Assembly (NCBI GenBank): GCA_021613335.1
Contig: JAJTWR010000021.1
Span: 2,686,001-2,750,000, forward strand
Source: Whitmania pigra
Lineage: Eukaryota; Annelida; Clitellata; Hirudinida; Haemopidae
Length of the DNA stretch: 64,000 nt
Reading direction: 5' to 3'
Part shown: positions 45,160 to 56,762 of the stretch, piece after piece
How the letters are laid out: every line of letters starts with the position of its first letter
How positions within the stretch are numbered: the stretch's first letter is position 1
Notes under the pieces: generated by a model
What the model saw: the letters and a program-made list of their open reading frames with translations, nothing else
The model's database searches: none
What the model was told of the DNA's origin: nothing
Program-made: the position numbers and the translations under genes

Positions 45160-45970
45160 GGACATTTCTTGACAATTGCTAATGAGGATTGGTTGACAGA
45201 ACTAAAGGATTGGATACAAACAAATGTAAAGATTGTTCGTGTTTATTGAATAACACCAATGCTGGCTCACAAGCAGACACAGAAACATGTGAAAACATGG
45301 AGGCCCGAGGTAAAGTTTTGGATATTGGCCGGTTTTATAGAATTAGCTAGCTGTGGCTTTTATGGCCAAACACAATACTCCGTTTTCGCGAAAGAATTTT
45401 TTCGCATGTAAAGTTGGTCAAAACCAAACTGGCTAACAAAGACTTGGTTGGGACGATGAGCTCTCGCTTGTTAGCCTAATAAGCAATTGCCATGGATGGA
45501 ATTTTTGTTCATTCCTGGCAAGAGTTTGATTGATGATGTGACGCAAGGACGTTGTTGTTAGAGATATGTTGTCAGAGATATGACAACAATAGGTAACATA
45601 ACATCCAAGAATCAAATTAAATTTTGCTAATTGTGATGCTGTGGTTTCCGACTCAGTAGAATTATTGCATTAAAATGAAATTGCGCTTGACTTATTTCAT
45701 TATTGATCTAATCATTAATCTTGATATTCATAATGATGCAATTTCTGACACTGATTCCTTTAAATTTTTGGATTAAAATAAAATTGTTTTTGACTTGTCT
45801 CATTAATAACCTGATTTTTATTTAATTTGAAACCCATGGCTATATATAATAACATGAATCGTAATTTAAAAACGATAATAATTGACATTAAAAGCTTATT
45901 TAATATGATCTGGGCTTTTCTTGAAATTTTTGTTCGGGCTATCTGGGCACTTTTCAACTGGTAACCCTGA
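45160..45970 (+). mobile_element. Degraded hAT copy, inverted relative to 41330-42460
   Basis: From about 45180 the + strand matches the reverse complement of 42150-41740 (gattggttgacag.actaaa, acacagaaacatgtgaaaa, tttggatattggcc, gatgagctctcgcttgttagcc), with many changes. It ends at aactggtaaccctga, the family terminus. Confidence 0.6.
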
Positions 45971-45974
45971 TCTC

Positions 45975-47060
45975 AACCAAGTGTTGGTAAAAGTTCAGCC
46001 GTCCATATTTCGGACACTTGAACGAGCACAAAATCTAAAGTTTAAATTTTTTAATTTACTCATCAACCCAAGATGATATTATCAGATGTTGTGTTGACTT
46101 GACGTGGAATGACCCTTCTATAACTAATACATGACGATTTTGTTCTACCAAGTGACAGATTTTATGGTAACTTGGATTCTGATGTAAATAAATGTTCGCA
46201 TTTAAAGTGTTTAAATTTCTTATATATGATTTAAGACATTCCTCGGTTAAGTCCTAAAATTTGACCGGGCCGGGTTTCCCGGTAGATTACTACTACCCAG
46301 AGAGCCACTCAGGTCGAGAAAATGTCCACAAAGGATGCAAAGTAAAATATAAAAATGCGCTCTTGCTAAGTCATCGCTGATTTATTAAGGATATGAGATC
46401 CTACAGGCGTCACCTCACCCCGCAACTCGCTTGCGTGGGGACGTGCGATCTTATACTATCGTTGTCACGTTCTTCCATGGAAGTCCGTAGTAGTTTCGCT
46501 GCCGCCGCCAATACCCACTCGAATCAAAGAAATTGGACCAACACACTAAAAAATCTTATTTACTTCAACAGAAGCAATCGCATCATTAACCGTCACACTC
46601 AGCTCCTCTCGAGCTCCTATTTAATTATCAATATTCACTAAATCCCAGCAAAATTTAATTCAATCCAAATTCACGAATAAATGTCAGTCCGGAGTTTTAC
46701 CCCGCCTGCAAGATGATTAATGTAATCGCTCTTAAGTTAGTAATAATTATCCTAAGTAATCTTCATGTAGCATTGAAGAAAAACAATGGCTTAAACAAAT
46801 AATTCAATGTATTGATATAACGAAATGTACTCAGCGCTATAAATCAGCGAATCTAGGAGACATGTCTGATTGTCTTCAAGATTCAACCGTGACAATCGTT
46901 GTTAAGATGCCCATTTAATTTTTTGTACAAAAACGTTATTACCATCCCAATGTTAATGAAATTAAAAAATCAGTGTGATAAAACTGGAAAAAGTCTCCTT
47001 TTATTTTACATCATTTTGGAATTCTATACTTTAATTCAATTTATGCATGCGAATTTGAAG
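45975..47060. other. No recognised feature
   Basis: Includes a GC-richer patch at 46260-46660 with an open frame that shows no recognisable motif. It is possibly part of an unclassified LTR. Confidence 0.4.
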
Positions 47061-47063
47061 TTA

Positions 47064-47305
47064 TCAAATATCATTGCTTGCCAAATATTCCTTGGAAGGT
47101 AAAGGAGTTTTTGATGTTTGAAATTCCAGACCAACGAAACTGAAGCATGCCACGACAAGGAGAGCCATTATTATTATTATCTTGACATCATTATCTAAGA
47201 AATGTGAATAAATCGAAGCAATAGTAAAACCAAATGCTTGGTACATCCTCAAACTTGAGAAGATCGAAACGCGTTGTCTGCTACTGAACAGTATTCCGCA
47301 CAAAC
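47064..47305 (-). CDS. UNC93A-like exon 4
   Basis: Acceptor atttcag. It encodes SLCGILFSSRQRVSIFSSLR, then MYQAFGFTIASIYSHFLDND and the last TM, ending in TGA. It is separated from exon 3 by 3.4 kb of repeats and a pseudogene. Confidence 0.9.
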
Positions 47306-50300
47306 CTGAAATTTTAAAATTAGTAGCAAATGTTGAGATATATATTTTATATATTATATACAGGCATGGTATTGAAATAACCCGGGGGTCCGCAAACTAG
47401 AAAGCTTTTGAGTAAGTTTATTAAGCAAGTATACAGTTATTAGAACTGAATAATCAAGATGAGGATTTGCGTATCTAGTAACTTCAGACTGTGTTGGATT
47501 CTCGCTTATTGTCAAGTTAGGTGATTAGTGATTTCTTTTATAGCAATAATAACGAGATTTCATGTATGAGGAAGATACCAAATATAATTAAACATAAATT
47601 TAATTACTTTAGCAATATAAACTTAACTATTCCGCCCACGTTTACAGCACTATTGTATATATGTCTACGTAATATTTCACTAACTACATACAAGTAAATC
47701 ACAAAAAATTCCAAGTCTTGTTTGACATTGCAGAGCTTGGGTAAGAAGGCAAGGCTGAATGAACAAAATGTTGGCTTTCGAGAAAAAAAATTACTATTTT
47801 TCAGGCATTTCTAGTGAGCTCCATCGCTATTTATGTCAATTTGTAATGCCATTGGTGGCATCAATGAAATCAAGATGTATTGATATAATAGAAAAGAAGG
47901 GTGACTCTACATCACATTTACATTTTATTTGAATTAATAAAATCATTTGGAGCTTCTGATATTGTCTTGTACTAAATGAAACATAAGACGAATGTAAAGA
48001 CAGATTTTAATTATTTTAACGCTTATCTCTATAATTTATCATTCGTAAAACAAATTTCCGAATTTTATTCAATTTCTACAACAAATAACACATCCAAATT
48101 TGGGTTTGAAAAAAATTTATTGACAATTTATCGCAAAAAATCATGTCGATAAGCCGACCACAAATGTACATTCATAGAAATTATGGAGCAAGAAGGTTAT
48201 TGCAACAGGAAATTCTAAGTGGGGAGGAATTCAGCATATGATCAGATAGCTTTTCTATTTTCTGGTCACTTTTTAATCATCATTCCAATGTTTAATGAAG
48301 GAGTTCACAAACTTTTGGAGTCGGGCCACAATCAGACTTCTCGAAATCGTCAAAGAGTTGCAAAGGGAATGATTTCTCAGTACTGCTGGAGATCTACACT
48401 AAGATTACAGGAGTCGGTAGCTGCTAATATTTCTTAAAATAAACATGCCTTTACTTTATTTTAGATGAATTCCACCTGACTCTTCATTCAAAGAGGATGG
48501 ATGATATTTACTACTGCAATATTAATTGTAATAATACCAGCAAATTCCATAGTCCATTCTTCTGCCAAATATTTGAACTTTGTTGGCCGGAACTTTTGCA
48601 ATATTAGTTTAATGAATCACCTTCAGTTCGACTTCAATAAAATTGGGTTTACTGGCCAGTTTTGACAGAAACATCATTTTCAGAGTTTCTGTATTATCAT
48701 CAATATGAAAATATGTACAGTATGGTGGTTTGCTCCACCACTATCAAATGTTAAAGTTTATCACATACATACTGAAGACCCTGCAACATATACCCAGGAA
48801 GAACATGCAAATTATTTCAGAAGCACCTCAAGTTTTGTTGGAAAAAACTATAGTGATGCTGTCAGTTCTGGTCGACAAGATTTCACACCAAAATTTTTGA
48901 GTGAAGTTCCACATTTGTTTCGTAAAAATATTATCCAAGTAGATGTGGCCCTCATGACCTCCTGATTCACGTGGTTTCTGATCTATGGGCACAAGGCATC
49001 TCGTCATAACAGCCCGGTGACAAAATAGCCCGGGACAAAATGGTGACCCGCCATAACAGCCCGGCGACAAAACAGCCCCGTTAAAATAGCCCAGGACAAA
49101 ACAGCCCCGTCAAAATATATATGTCAATATCAGTGATGGGCAAAATTGACTCAATATATTTAAAAAAATGTTTGTGAGTTGAGTACATTAACTGATAACT
49201 GATTCCGAATTTAATTCGATGTTAGTGGTTTGAATGCTTTTATGACCGTTATGAGTTTCATTGGTATCACGGAATTTCATTAAGTGAAAGATTTATCGTC
49301 TAAAATATTGTTGTAATCTTAGATTTTTGGAAATTAATTAAGTTTATATTGCTAATATAATTAAATTTATACTTAATTATATTTGGCATCTTTTCCGGGC
49401 ACGTGGGATCTATTTTTGCTACAGAAAAGCATTCTCGATAATCACCTGACAAACAACGAGAATCAAGACAACTTAGAAGCCCAAATAACCATTTGCATCC
49501 TTAAGTACCTCAATTCCTTAAACGCTTAACTTCTATTATTCAGTTCCGTTAACTGAATACCTGCTCTAATAAACTTATTAGTTAACTTACTTATTTGCGG
49601 ACCCCCGGGTTATTTCAATATTATTAGAATTCCGGCTACTTCCTTAGTTTACACAGACTTTTCAAGTTGGTATTTAATATAAATTATCGATTGACATGCA
49701 CCATGCACCATCTGCACAAAGAGTATTTACCAGACACTCATTAAGTCACGAAGGTTCCTTTGATCGTCTAATTTCTTTTGATCCTTTCCCGAGTTGCAAT
49801 GTGTACAATGAAGGGTTTGATTTGGAATTGGAATTTAATCTATGTTATCCATTGACGTACAACATATTCGAGCCACACCTTATCGGACACCTTATCATCA
49901 CTTCATGTGAACATGTAACAAATCTACAATGAACCAATTTTACCGATGTTTTATCGGGGCTGTTTTGATGGGGATGTTTTGTCCTGGGCTATTTTGTCGC
50001 CGGGCTGTTATGACGGGGTGCCTTTAAAATTGACCACATCGCATATTATATGATTAGAACTTAGAACGGTGGTCCCATAACGGGTTTCGAAATTGTGCTG
50101 AAATGAGGCAATATATTGAAATAACCCGGGGGTCCACAAATAAGCAAGTTAACTAATAAGTTTATTAGAGCAGTTAACGAACTGAATAGCAGAAGTTAAG
50201 TGTTTAAGGAATGAGGTACTTAAGGATGCAAATGGATATTTGGGCTTCCAAGTTGTCTAGATTCTCGCTGTTTGTCAGGTGATTACCGAGAATGCTTTCT

Positions 50301-52454
50301 ACATCATTAGTTGAGATTCTTTGTGCCAGAAAAAGATACCAAATATAATGAAATATAAATTTAATTATTTTGGCAATATAAACTTAATTAATTTTCCAAA
50401 AACTAAGCTTACAACAATATAGTTATGTAAGACCATGTGGGCGCACAATTGGTCTTTGTCAAAGAATAGGCCGGCGCTACTTCAGAAATTTCAAATTTCA
50501 CTTTTGGAGAAAATAATTTGACAATTCAGAATGTAAATATTACCATGAAAGTATTGCTTTATTTAAATAAAAGTATTTTGATGCGTATATGTCTACGAAT
50601 GTCCATTTATGTTAATAAAATTAAGGATGTTAGCTTCTATTTTGTCTGGTGAGTAATATTAAACTTAAACAATTGCAAATTAAAACTCAAACATATATTA
50701 AACATAAATTAGAAAATTCAAAAGATATTAAATAAATCATTTAAAATTGCTTACTGTTGGTGAGAGTCTGCCATATGCCGTCAACAATTCCGAGAGCTGC
50801 AGCAATAACAAATATTGGCAAACTTTGGTCAGACGATGGCCTCCAGTAAAATAAAAATAGTAACGTTGTAATATTTAGTATTGACCCTACAAAGCAAAAA
50901 TATCTCCTATTGGCAAGGCAATGTGTTATGTGGTGATTCACATTAATATGCAATTATTCACAATTACTGATAATTTTCTCACATAATTAATATATTTAAA
51001 CAAAATATATTATGTTTTTTCTGATTTCTTTATGTTAAATGGTTTGTGGTTAAGCTTTAAACAGAAAAAGGATTGACTTGCCGAAAGCTACCATAAATCT
51101 TTGCGCGAGAAATTTTCTCAAATAGCCACAGAGGAAGGACGATATGGAATCCATTGCAGAGAATGTCATCATTGCATAACCCACCATATGTAGTCCTATT
51201 GAACATGTGATGTAAGACTACAAATCATTAAAATGTTTTTCAAAATTTACTTCGGATCAATCGAATCATAACCAAACATACGTTTGTGAAATCAGCGTAT
51301 ATGAAAGCTTCCTGGAAACCCAGGTATGCCATCAGAGGAAGCATAAATTTCATTTTTGGATCGAAGTGCAGATTCCAAATTTCAAAAATCTGATTTTTCA
51401 GACCAAGTTTAGACTTATAAAAAATAACATCTAATTTATCTAGATAAATAGTAATAATAATATGAGCTTGCAATGTGATAACCATAAATATGGAGAGGAG
51501 AACAAATATCACGTTTTCATCGATACTGAAATCAAAGCTTTGTTTTTCAGGAGATAAAATCAAGCTGCAGCTTCCTAAGAATGATTCGTTTGTTTTTTGC
51601 ATTTCAGTCGAATTTGCACGAGAAAATATGTGGAACACCACGGATGATAATAGATTACCAATAAAGTGGGCGAGATACATCATAAAAAGAAAGTAGCCAT
51701 TGAATGCTGAAATAATATGATCAGGTCGCTTGTTGGCAGCAGAGGCATAGGAAACTGCTATGCTGGTTAAGTATGTACTCTGAGCCACTAAAAGATTGGC
51801 CATCGTAAATCCTAGAAAAAGTGTTGCAGGTATCAAAGTGAAAAATATTGGATAGAAGTTGGAAGCAACATATAGTGAATTTCCTACCAACATAACAGCA
51901 ATAACTCGTTTGGGTCTTACTTTCTGGACTATAGAATTTGCAAGGATACATCCAGCAGCAAAAGCAGCATTCATACAAGCTAATGAAATCAATCCCAAGC
52001 TATCTTTTCTATTTATACTTGTCTGAAGATTGCGTAGAGAAAAGAAGGCAGAAAATATAAGCAAGAAACAGAAACTGAGAACCATCAGGTTTTTTAAGTA
52101 TGATCTTTTTAATTTGTAGACATCAGATGTTCGTCCACATGTTCCTTTGGGCGAAAGAGAAGAGTCATCCAATCTTAAATAGACTTTTTCTAATGTTCTA
52201 GTTTTATTGTTGGTCCAGCATTCTCTGTCATGCAAAATCTCTGGAGAAACATCTGTCATATGTTGCGGATTTTTGTCGTTCCCAAAAGATATTTTAGTAA
52301 GTTTGTTTTCATCAATTTCACTGCCATCATAAATACCTTCATTCCAGTTTAACGTGTTAGAAAATCCTTCTTCCAAATATAAAACATTCGGGCTTTTGTT
52401 GCTTGCGAATATTGGGCATTTTGATCCAAATGAGGCTTTCTCGGAATTCTCCAT
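47064..52454 (-). CDS. UNC93A-like membrane protein (MFS-related), 4 exons
   Basis: Exons at 52454-51282, 51217-51082, 50886-50755 and 47305-47064 join in phase to 1683 nt (560 aa). After a 115-residue hydrophilic N-terminus come about 12 TM segments: KNLMVLSFCFLLIFSAFFSL (TM1), ANSIVQKVRPKRVIAVMLVG, TLFLGFTMANLLVAQSTYLT, and later IGLHMVGYAMMTFSAMDSIS, GIVDGIWQTLTN and the final AFGFTIASIYSHF. The order and motifs match UNC93A proteins. C. elegans unc-93 regulates a two-pore potassium channel; the role of UNC93A itself is less defined. An in-frame TAG precedes the ATG. Introns are 64 bp, 195 bp (GC-AG) and 3449 bp. Confidence 0.9.
47373..47649 (-). repeat. LTR-like interspersed repeat
   Basis: Minus-strand copy, starting (on that strand) TGctgtaaacgtgggcgg and ending ggttatttCA. 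It is about 277 bp, slightly shorter than the others. Confidence 0.6.
47660..48640. other. No recognised feature
   Basis: Intronic AT-rich sequence. The open frame at 48219-48437 has no family resemblance. Confidence 0.4.
48700..48995 (+). pseudogene. Acetyl-CoA hydrolase / 4-hydroxybutyrate CoA-transferase pseudogene piece
   Basis: The + frame encodes NVKVYHIHTEDPATYTQEEH, FRSTSSFVGKNYSDAV, GRQDFTPKFLSEVPHLF and QVDVALM. These match the N-terminal half of the mitochondrial-type CoA-transferase family (VIHIHTEGPAPYT, FVG.NVR.AV..GRADY.PIFLSEIP.LF, DVALI.VSPPD). The expected SPPD..GFCSMGT follows only after a frame slip near 48956, and TGA replaces the Cys codon. The copy is then cut by a foldback element at 48996. 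It is antisense within the UNC93 intron. Confidence 0.75.
48996..50022. mobile_element. Foldback (MULE/Rehavkus-like) element with unit-array termini
   Basis: The left arm (48996-49115) and the inverted right arm (49947-50022) consist of 14-16 bp units such as cagcccggcgacaaaa and tagccccgtcaaaa, beginning ggca.c.cgtcataacagccc. The left arm contains a second, internal start (ggtgacccgccataac). The interior holds an LTR-like repeat and no transposase. No target duplication was found for this copy. Confidence 0.65.
49309..49617 (+). repeat. LTR-like repeat inside the foldback element
   Basis: Starts TGTTGTaatcttag and ends ggttatttCA, 309 bp. The four bases atat flank both sides, compatible with a 4-bp target duplication. 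Confidence 0.65.
50117..50416 (-). repeat. LTR-like repeat, inverted copy
   Basis: 300 bp, with TG...CA ends on the minus strand and flanking atat on both sides. It lies in inverted orientation 500 bp from the copy at 49309. Confidence 0.65.
50755..50886 (-). CDS. UNC93A-like exon 3
   Basis: Acceptor gctttgtag. It encodes SILNITTLLFLFYWRPSSD and IAAALGIVDGIWQTLTN, the conserved DG.WQT.N segment, ending AACA|gtaagc in phase 1. Confidence 0.9.
51082..51217 (-). CDS. UNC93A-like exon 2
   Basis: Acceptor tttgtag. It encodes SYITCSIGLHMVGYAMMTFS, then CGYLRKFLAQRFMVAFG, and ends TTCG|gcaagt, a GC donor in an otherwise strong context. Confidence 0.88.
51282..52454 (-). CDS. UNC93A-like exon 1
   Basis: 391 codons: the cytosolic N-terminus and about the first seven TM segments, ending FIYADFTN at AAC|gtatgt. 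Confidence 0.9.
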
Positions 52455-52619
52455 TAATTCACAAAAAAAACGATTTATTGCATCTTTAATGTTATTATTA
52501 TTTTTAAGTTGAACTAACGTAAATTATATTTCCAGGTGTCCATGTTGCAACATGCAGCAAATGCAGTGGCCGATTCGTCGATCAATGAGGTGTTCAGATT
52601 TTATCATAGGATGTAGGTA

Positions 52620-53325
52620 AAAGGAAACAGCATAATATTTGAACATTTTGTGCATTATCTTACATGCTTTAAGCAAAATGTAGCTAATTTTTTTAAAACC
52701 TAAAATTCTCTTTCTTATTAAGTATTTTTTATTAATTTACATCTAAATATCTGTCCAGTTTTTGAAGATACTTTTTATTCATAGATGGAGGAGCTATGTT
52801 TTATCACAAAATTATAATAATTGTTTACTTCTTTCTTTAGTGCATTTAATGTAATTTAATAAACTGTAATCGTCAGTGATATCTTCGTGAACTAAAATCA
52901 CAACACAAATTTTTATTTATAAGTAGATTTGTTTCAGTTAAGACTTTTCAATTAGATTTTGAATTGCAGTTGGTGTTTTCCAGTTACAGTTAATTTTTTA
53001 ACCAGTTTCCAGTGACAACTTTAAACGTTACAGTTACAGTTACTGAACACATCTTTTCAATGTTACAAATGTGTACTTATATAGTGTGCTAATTAAAGCT
53101 GAATCCTATGTGCAAATGATCCCAAGAAATTCAATGTGATTCAAAAATTTTAATTCTAATTCAAAATAATAAATTTAGTTAAAAACAATTCTAAGTTCTA
53201 TCGTTGTTATGAAATAAAAATTGTTTTTTTTTTCAAGATTGGAAAACACGATTTTGTTTTCATGATTTTGATTAAAAATAGTTTGTATATTAGAAACATG
53301 GTTAAATAATATTTAGATCTATAAA
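52620..53325. other. No recognised feature
   Basis: AT-rich sequence upstream of the UNC93 start. It contains a short run of tacagttacagtt-type repeats near 52960-53045. Confidence 0.4.
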
Positions 53326-53829
53326 GGTTTCTATATATTTTTTGAAATTTTTCTTATTTTTATTTCTTCAGTTTTCGTGCAATGTAAATAAAAATCTAAA
53401 TAAAAATCTATTTCTAAATCAATCATCCCCCTTGCAATTAAATCGTGTACATATACTTTGCTCGTAGTGCGTTGGTTACTGTCAATAATTTTAGACCATG
53501 AATTTTTAACGCAACTCACAACCTCTTGCAGGCTGGGCTTCACAAAGTTTCCACGATGTTTTTTTTCTCCATTGTATTTTCAATGTAGTCATTAATTTCC
53601 ATGCGCAAATAGTCCCTGAATTGTTTGTTTATAACAATATCGAGCATTTTTAATTAAGCTGTCATTCCTTTTGGAATCTACTTGATAGATTCTTCTCTAA
53701 AAGGAAGTTTTTCATTTCTTTTGAGCGGGGAGTGCTATCCGAATCCCAGTTAAGCAGACTTTTTTGGTCATCTCGCAAAAAAAAAACGGCAGCATTAAAT
53801 CGACCCACTTCTTTAAAACTGCCTGTTTC

Positions 53830-53983
53830 TGTAACGTTTTCGTTTATTTGAATCTTTAACTGTCTAAACACAATGTCAATAACAGCTAATCAAAACAGTT
53901 CAGAACACAAGATGGCGACGACATACACCCGCCTAACCAAAGATCTCTAATCGAACAAAATATAAACATAGACATATGTCACA
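53830..53983 (-). repeat. Gypsy 3' LTR
   Basis: Near-identical to the 5' LTR (one T/A difference near 53843 versus 58941). Preceded on the minus strand by the AAGGGGAGA tract. Confidence 0.9.
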
Positions 53984-54032
53984 TCTCCCCTTATACAACT
54001 TCATTGATCGGATGATGATGGAACTCCTTCCT

Positions 54033-55900
54033 TCAGAGATCTGCAAAACGGACTGGAGGTTTGGAGATCCTTCCTGACCTAGTCCGGTATTCAGTCATAG
54101 TAGAATCAGTGGGGTGTACTGAAGGTGCTTCAGTCGGTTCTTGGTTGTTTTCATTGACTTCTATGGGCTCCTCCGTTTGAACTGAAATGACTGGAGGAGA
54201 TTCCTCTGTGGCTATGAGATGACGCCGATTTCTCCTGAGTTTTCCACCCGACTCTGCAGTCACGATGTACGATCGAGGGGCGTCATGCTTGTTGTCCACT
54301 TGTCCTAGAATCCACTGGCCCTGATGACGTATTCTAATTGTTTCTCCTGGCTGCAGTTCTGGTAGGCTACGAGCTCCTCTGTCGTAGTACATCTTCTGCT
54401 TTTTCTGCAAGTTTTTTAGTTGTTTCTGGCCATTAACCGCTTGGGGCATAAGCAGAGACTTTGGAGCTGGCAGTTTAGTTCGAAGAACTCGACTCATAAG
54501 AAGCTGGGCTGGACTGAAGGTACTTCCAGTAATTGGAGAGGTACGGTATTGCAAAAGACCTATATGAGCGTCTGTTCCTCCTTCATGAGCCTTCTTTAAT
54601 AGCTTCTTCACTGTCTGAATTGCTCTTTCTGCTTGGCCATTGCTTTGGGCATAGTTGGGACTTGAAGTGACTAGTTGAAAATTCCACTCGGCAGCAAATT
54701 TTTTCATGACTATGCTCGAACTAGGCATGACGATTTCGGGAATTCCATGACGAGCAAAAACTTCCTTCAGTTGATCCATCACAGAGATTGCCGTTTTTCC
54801 TTTCAAGAGGCCCACTTCCGGATATTTGGAGTAATAGTCAACCACAATTAGGTAGTCTTTGCCATCTAGATAAAAAATATCAACTCCAACTTTTTCCCAA
54901 GGTCGATCTGGAATGGGGTGTGGGATCAAGGGCTCGTTAGGTTGCATGTTCCTATATTTACTACAGATACTGCACCTTTTCACTAATTGCTCGATGTCAC
55001 TCGACATATTTGGCCAAAATAGTGCAGACCTTGCCATTGCCTTGCATTTCTCAATCCCTAGATGACCTTCGTGAATCCTTCTAAGCATATCAGGCCTAAG
55101 TTTCGAAGGAACTATTACCCGGTCAAGGTAGAATAAGATACCCTCGGCTTCGTAGATCTCTGCAAGAAAATTCTGGTAATCATGCAGTTGTTTGACAAGT
55201 TGGTTTTTTACTTCAGCATCACAGCATAGCAAGGCTTGACGTAGCTTTGTTAGCTCTGGGTCACAACTGGTTGCTTCCTTAAAGACGTCTAGCATGCGTA
55301 GACTTACTGGGGTATTGTGAAGCACTGAATGTATTGTAACATTAATGTCTTCTTCAACTTCAATCTCTGAGGGAATCTGGGGAATTGTAAGGTAAGCTCT
55401 AGACAAGGCGTCTGCAACAAACATGAGCTTGCCTGGTGTGTAGACCACTTTGAGGTTGAACTTAAGTAGTCTGAGCAACATTCTCTGAAGTCGTGAAGTG
55501 GTTGCTGCTATCGGCTTGCGAAAAATTGCTTCCAGTGGGCGATGATCACTCTGGATGATGGTCAGTTGTCCATAAATAAATTGGTAAAATTTTTCACAAG
55601 CTAATAGCTCCTTCTCAATTTGAGCATAGCGGGTTTCTGCATCTGTTAGAGCTCTTGAAGCAAATGCTATCGGTTGTCCTTCTTGAAAAAGACAAGACCC
55701 TAATCCTGATGAAGAGGCGTCAGTTTGGATAGTGATCTGCTTGGTAGGATCAAAAAATCTCAATGTTGGGGCTTTTAATATGCTGTCTCTCAAATGCTTT
55801 TCTGTGTTGAGCTGCCCAGGTCCACGTCATGCCTTCTTTCATCAGCATTCTCAGTGGATCTGTCATTGATGAAAAATTGAGAATGAACTTTGAGAGGTAA
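54033..55900 (-). pseudogene. Gypsy RNase H and integrase
   Basis: The ORF from 55793 carries RNase H (ITIQTDASSSGLGSCLFQEG, ELLACEKFYQFIYG, SDHRPLEAIF), the H-H-C-C zinc site (RIHEGHLGIEKCKAMARSAL..CSICSKY) and the integrase core: first Asp in VGVDIFYL, Glu in YAQSNGQAERAIQTVK. The second Asp is lost: VMPSSSIVMKKF stands where SDNGPQF is expected. The C-terminus has a chromodomain-free GQWILGQVD core and an acidic tail. A frame slip near 55795 separates it from the RT thumb (YLSKFILNFSSMTDPLRMLM) at 55900-55800. Confidence 0.85.
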
Positions 55901-55908
55901 GTCACCAT

Positions 55909-56754
55909 CAGTGATGGGCTTTAACTACTTAAAAAGTAGTTTATAAAAAAGTAGTTAGTAACTATTTTTAACTACTTTTTAAATAAGTAGTTAGTAATTA
56001 CTCCTTAACTACTTGAATAGTAGTTAACTACTTTTTAACTACTATTTTAACTACTTTTCCGTTGACATTTGATAAAATTAATTTTCTGGACTATTGAACA
56101 AGACATAATTATTAGCATATTTATTTACACTAGTGTAACATTTTCAACAAAATTTTATCCAAATTGATCAAAAACAGAAGTATTCAGTGGATGTTTCAGT
56201 CGATCTCTTAAAAAAATCATCATGTCAACATGATTATCCTATAATTTACATCGTCTGTTACATAAAACCTGCCCTGCTACACTAAAAAGTCTTTCAACTG
56301 CTGCCGAACTTGGTAATGTTGAATTAAGCTTGATGAATGCAGCACAAACAGTTGGATAATTAAGTAGAGTTTGTACATTTCTTGCGGAGTTTGATAAATA
56401 ATCATTAAGCTGTTCAGCTAACACATTATCACAAGAGTTTGGTCCACTTTCCACATAGTCATATAAATCATCATATTCACTGTTCTGAGCCGCATTGCAT
56501 TGTCCGCAGAGGTGGTGATTGTTAACGATGTAGGGCTTTTGGAAAAAAATTATTTTTCTTCATTTAATTTTAAATTTTTTTTTTAAAGTAGTTAAAAAGT
56601 AGTTAACTATTTGTAGTTAATAACTACTTTAAAAGTAGTTAACTACTATTTTTTAACTACTTTTTTAAGAGTAGTTATTAACTACTTCCTAACTACTTTA
56701 AAGTAGTTTTTAACTAGTAGTTAACTACTTATAGTTAGTAACTACCCATCACTG
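55909..56754 (-). mobile_element. hAT element inside the Gypsy RT, 8-bp duplication
   Basis: Ends cagtgatggg and cccatcactg; the target duplication gtcaccat occurs at 55901-55908 and 56755-56762. The subterminal arms are dense arrays of actactttt/aaaagtagt words. The minus ORF 56454-56239 keeps only the dimerisation C-terminus (LPSSAAVERLFSVAGQVLCN, then RRCKL), so it is a non-autonomous derivative. Confidence 0.9.
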
Positions 56755-56762
56755 GTCACCAT

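Noticed and set aside
47373..50416. Two minus-oriented LTR-like repeats could be the LTRs of one element spanning 47373-50416
   Set aside because: The interior has no gag or pol, contains a host-gene pseudogene and an inserted foldback element, and no primer site or matching target duplication was seen.
52536..52612. Exon-like + strand segment with acceptor tttccag and donor AT|gtaggt
   Set aside because: Only 25 residues, unidentified, with no neighbouring exon; it lies just upstream of the UNC93 start and may be chance.
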